From: Promethearchaeota archaeon
GTDB taxonomy: Archaea; Asgardarchaeota; Lokiarchaeia; Sigyniarchaeales; SOKP01
Assembly (NCBI GenBank): GCA_019058445.1
Contig: JAHPZA010000010.1
Location: 434,001-498,000 of the forward strand
Reading direction: 5' to 3'
Length of the DNA: 64,000 bases
In this document: positions 61,798-64,000 of the stretch, piece by piece
Position numbering within the stretch: position 1 is the first letter of the stretch
How the letters are laid out: each line of letters opens with the position of its first letter
Translations under genes and position numbers: made by a program
Notes under the pieces: generated by a model
The model's database searches: none
Told to the model about the DNA's origin: nothing
What the model saw: the letters and a program-made list of their open reading frames with translations, nothing else

Positions 61798-62139
61798 ATG
61801 GGTTTTGATGATGAATTTGATGAGGATTTAGGAGAACCTGAGGAAAAGACCCCTATGAAGTCTAAAACTCCATCGACTCCCCCAGCAGGGGGAAAGAAGA
61901 TGAATCTCTACTTTACATCTACAATTGGACCTGGTGAGAAGCGACAGAAATTATTAGTTGATGACGGTAATACCGTCGGTGCTGTTAAACAGACAATTGG
62001 CAATATTTTTGGATTAGATCCAGCAGATTTTCATTTATCTTCGGGAGGAGTTACAATGGATGATAGCTCTCCTTTAAGCTCATATAATGTAAATGATGGC
62101 GATGAAGTACTTTTAATACCAGCAAGTACTGCTGGTTAG
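61798..62139 (+). CDS. ubiquitin-like protein with N-terminal tail and terminal Ala-Gly
   Basis: A 113-residue protein. Residues 1-34 are an acidic then basic/proline-rich tail that contains EKTP, KSKTP and AGG. Residues 35-113 make a beta-grasp fold: MNLYFTSTIGPGEKRQKLLV, then VGAVKQTIGNIFGLDPADF (the helix), SSGGVTMDDSSPLSSYNV and DEVLLIPASTAG. The chain ends Ala-Gly, not Gly-Gly, with nothing to process after it. Ending with a single glycine is like UFM1. ATG 61798 is chosen; a TTG nine bases upstream would add three residues. E1 and E2 genes follow directly. Confidence 0.82.
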   Translation: MGFDDEFDEDLGEPEEKTPMKSKTPSTPPAGGKKMNLYFTSTIGPGEKRQKLLVDDGNTVGAVKQTIGNIFGLDPADFHLSSGGVTMDDSSPLSSYNVNDGDEVLLIPASTAG

Positions 62140-62256
62140 TTTAGTTATGAAAATTAGATTAATGATATCTAATAAAAAACTCTACATTTTTTTTTATTTT
62201 TAAATATATTTTTAAATTAAGATTTTTATATATATAAAAGGTTAAGATAAGATTAG

Positions 62257-63489
62257 GTGGAAGATTTGGAAGAGGATTCTAATTTTTTTAGTAAAGAATT
62301 AACACCAGACGAGAGAGATCTGTATGATCGTCAGTTTAGATTGGAAGGATGGGATCAAAAACTAATTAAAAATTCACGAGTATTGATAGCGGGGGTAGGA
62401 GGATTAGGTTGTGAAATTGCTAAGAATTTGGCTATGTTGGGAGTGGGTCATCTTGACTTAGTAGATTTAGATATAATAGAACATTCGAATTTGAATCGAC
62501 AAATCCTCTTTACTGAGGCAAAAATGGGTGAGGCAAAAGCTGTAGTTGCCGCGAGAAAATTAACACAAATTAATCCAAACATTACAATTAAAGGTTATCA
62601 CAGTTCATTAGAAAGGCTCGATCCTGCGATTTATAAAGCAGCTGATGTTATTATCGGAGGTTTAGATTCGATGAATGCGAGACTTAATTTAAATGCTCAG
62701 TGTGTACGATTTAAAAAACCGCTTATCGATGGAGGTGTTGCGGGGTATAATGGACATATCTATACAGTTTACCCTTACGAAAACGCCTGTTATGAATGTG
62801 ATCCGCTTCCAGTTGCAGATATGGATGAAATGGCCGCATGCACTGTAGTGGGTGTCCCTAGAAAACGGGTTCACTGTATTTTTAAGGCAAATATGCTTTT
62901 CAAGGATGAAAATGATAGAGATCCTGATCCAAAAAATATAGAAGATGTAAATTTAATTCAAAATGAAGCAAACAAATTTGCTCAGAAACATAATTTTTTA
63001 CCGCTATTTTCAAAAGCAGATATTATTAAAATCATAGATAGACATGATCCTGGGATAATTACGATAAATTCAATTATATCTGCACTTCAATCGCATGAAA
63101 CCATCAAGGTTTTGCATTGGTTGAAAGGAAATAACGCGTTGGGAGAGCCTATCAAGTCCTATATTATTTTTAATGGAATGACCATGAAATTTTTCCCTAT
63201 TGAAAAGAAAAGAAATTTACAATGTCTCCAATGTGGTGACGAGGTACGGAGGGTAGTAATTGAAATTAATCGCAATACCAGTTGTGAGAAAATTGTAAAT
63301 AAGTTAGAAAAGATGGGATTTAATAAAAATCCGGAAATGGAGCCAACTTTAACAATAATGGACTTCAATAATATAAATATAATAGATACTGATCTTACGC
63401 CTATTGAAAATGATTTAAGAGATTTAGAATTGATAACAGCCGTAGGTTTTGATGGGGGAGAAATTTTTATAACTCTAAAAATCGTATAA
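62257..63489 (+). CDS. ubiquitin-like activating enzyme E1 (Uba3-like)
   Basis: A 410-residue E1. The nucleotide loop is AGVGGLGCEIAKNL with NLNRQILF as the adenylation arginine region. Cysteine 195 in AACTVVGVPR occupies the catalytic position of Uba3/NEDD8-type E1s and is followed by a helical catalytic-Cys half-domain. Zinc-type pairs CYEC (178, 181) and CLQC (323, 326) hold the fold. The last ~75 residues resemble a ubiquitin-fold domain that recruits the E2. Adenylation of the UBL terminus is followed by thioester formation. GTG start at 62257 lies 118 bases after the UBL. A TATA-like stretch near 62222-62236 suggests its own promoter. Confidence 0.88.
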   Translation: MEDLEEDSNFFSKELTPDERDLYDRQFRLEGWDQKLIKNSRVLIAGVGGLGCEIAKNLAMLGVGHLDLVDLDIIEHSNLNRQILFTEAKMGEAKAVVAARKLTQINPNITIKGYHSSLERLDPAIYKAADVIIGGLDSMNARLNLNAQCVRFKKPLIDGGVAGYNGHIYTVYPYENACYECDPLPVADMDEMAACTVVGVPRKRVHCIFKANMLFKDENDRDPDPKNIEDVNLIQNEANKFAQKHNFLPLFSKADIIKIIDRHDPGIITINSIISALQSHETIKVLHWLKGNNALGEPIKSYIIFNGMTMKFFPIEKKRNLQCLQCGDEVRRVVIEINRNTSCEKIVNKLEKMGFNKNPEMEPTLTIMDFNNINIIDTDLTPIENDLRDLELITAVGFDGGEIFITLKIV

Positions 63490-63591
63490 ATTTTATTTAA
63501 ATTTCTTGTTTTAATTTAATTTATAATTGGTTATTATTATATTATATTCATAAGAAAATTAATAAAAAAATCAGAGGTTTGATAAAATAAA

Positions 63592-64000
63592 ATGAGTTTA
63601 AGAAGTAGTCGAGTTTCTCAGGATTTTGCTTCGCTTAAAAAGTTACTTAAGGATGGAACCATCGCTCAACTAAAACCTTTTAATCCAAAACAGAAAAGTA
63701 TTGATCATTTAGCTGTCCTGCTTAAAGGTCCTAAGGGGACCGCTTATCAAGGAGGAGTATTTAAACTGGAAATCAAATATCCCCCTACGTATCCCAGACA
63801 TCCACCATTCGTTCGCTTACATACTCCTATTTGGCATCCTAATTTTTGGCCAAAACCTTCTGAGTATCCTGGTCAGCGAAATATTTGTCTAGCGCTCGTA
63901 GATCCGAGTTTAGTAGGGAAAAAAGGAGGTTGGAGCCCATCAAAAACAATTGTCACTGTAATACAAGCAATTACAGCAATGTTTAATACGCGAGGTTTAT
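63592..64000 (+). CDS. E2 ubiquitin-conjugating enzyme, N-terminal part
   Basis: The first 136 codons of an E2, cut by the right edge. The UBC fold is recognisable: RVSQDFASLKKLLK, YQGGVFKLEIKYPPTYPRHP PF-like strands (read in short pieces), then WHPNF, and NICLALV with catalytic cysteine 99, followed by GGWSPSKTIVTVIQAI. The HPN-Cys-W-S-P order is the E2 signature; HPNFW differs from HPNI of most E2s. It accepts the UBL from the E1 encoded directly upstream (103 bases). ATG at 63592. Confidence 0.9.
   Translation, partial: MSLRSSRVSQDFASLKKLLKDGTIAQLKPFNPKQKSIDHLAVLLKGPKGTAYQGGVFKLEIKYPPTYPRHPPFVRLHTPIWHPNFWPKPSEYPGQRNICLALVDPSLVGKKGGWSPSKTIVTVIQAITAMFNTRGL

Noticed and set aside
61798-62139. 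The ubiquitin-like protein as a true UFM1 with UBA5-type E1
   Set aside because: The E1 has a separate catalytic-cysteine half-domain after AACTVVGVPR and a C-terminal ubiquitin-fold-like region, which points to the Uba3/Ub class and not UBA5. Only the single-glycine end is UFM1-like.
1-64000. CRISPR array
   Set aside because: No regularly spaced direct repeats of 25-40 bases were seen anywhere in the window.

Overview
The window is an AT-rich, densely coding archaeal chromosome segment, most consistent with an Asgard archaeon of the Lokiarchaeia. Sequence grounds: a ubiquitin-like protein, a two-step E1, an E2 and a RING protein lie together at the right end with a proteasome beta subunit. 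There are also an archaeal histone, eukaryote/archaeal-type ribosomal protein eS30, an archaeal-type Nog1 GTPase, a GPN GTPase, a tRNA-Trp whose intron is bounded by an archaeal bulge-helix-bulge, and a selenocysteine-encoding selD. The lineage call is an inference from this combination.

Layout. 1-11 kb: partial TrmO, small regulators and redox proteins, an FKBP/SlyD isomerase, a LeuA-family synthase, a GIFT/IFT52-like protein, a sugar nucleotidyltransferase and a GPN GTPase with no ATG/GTG/TTG before its P-loop. 11.2-16.3 kb: a defence/mobile island with a type IIG-like restriction-methylase, a LAGLIDADG endonuclease and the nonsense-mutated tail of a second DNA methyltransferase. 16.3-30.7 kb: a DsrE-like protein, a glycosidase-like protein, tRNA-Trp, zinc-ribbon proteins, eS30 (apparently AUC-initiated), TPR and MIT-like proteins, an EFR1-type ferredoxin, a UroD/MtaA-like methyltransferase, a CinA-like protein, a CPBP protease and selD with an in-frame UGA. 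30.8-37 kb: a 977-residue HEAT/coiled-coil/beta-sandwich protein, a MaoC hydratase pair and an mfnE-mfnF pair for methanofuran synthesis. 37-47 kb: a solitary TnpB, a TetR regulator and DUF998 gene sharing two operator-like palindromes, a PadR regulator, Nog1, PAP2, and decayed 3' tails of tetR and nog1 duplicated nearby. 46.9-56.9 kb: a structured RNA candidate, aspartate-semialdehyde dehydrogenase, a DUF362 pair, a type II pantothenate kinase-like protein, two M28-family proteins (one with metal ligands missing), hexulose-phosphate isomerase and histone. 57.6-64 kb: the ubiquitin/proteasome cluster.

How genes may work together. Methanofuran synthesis (mfnE/mfnF), the UroD/MtaA-like protein and selenium metabolism suggest a C1, Wood-Ljungdahl-type metabolism. 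The right-end cluster reads as a protein-conjugation module: a UBL ending in Ala-Gly, a Uba3-like E1, an E2, a long coiled-coil RING protein and a beta-type proteasome subunit lacking the catalytic threonine. A divergent coiled-coil protein shares the short motif KSKTP with the UBL's N-terminal tail, which is the most suggestive hint here of an uncharacterised component.
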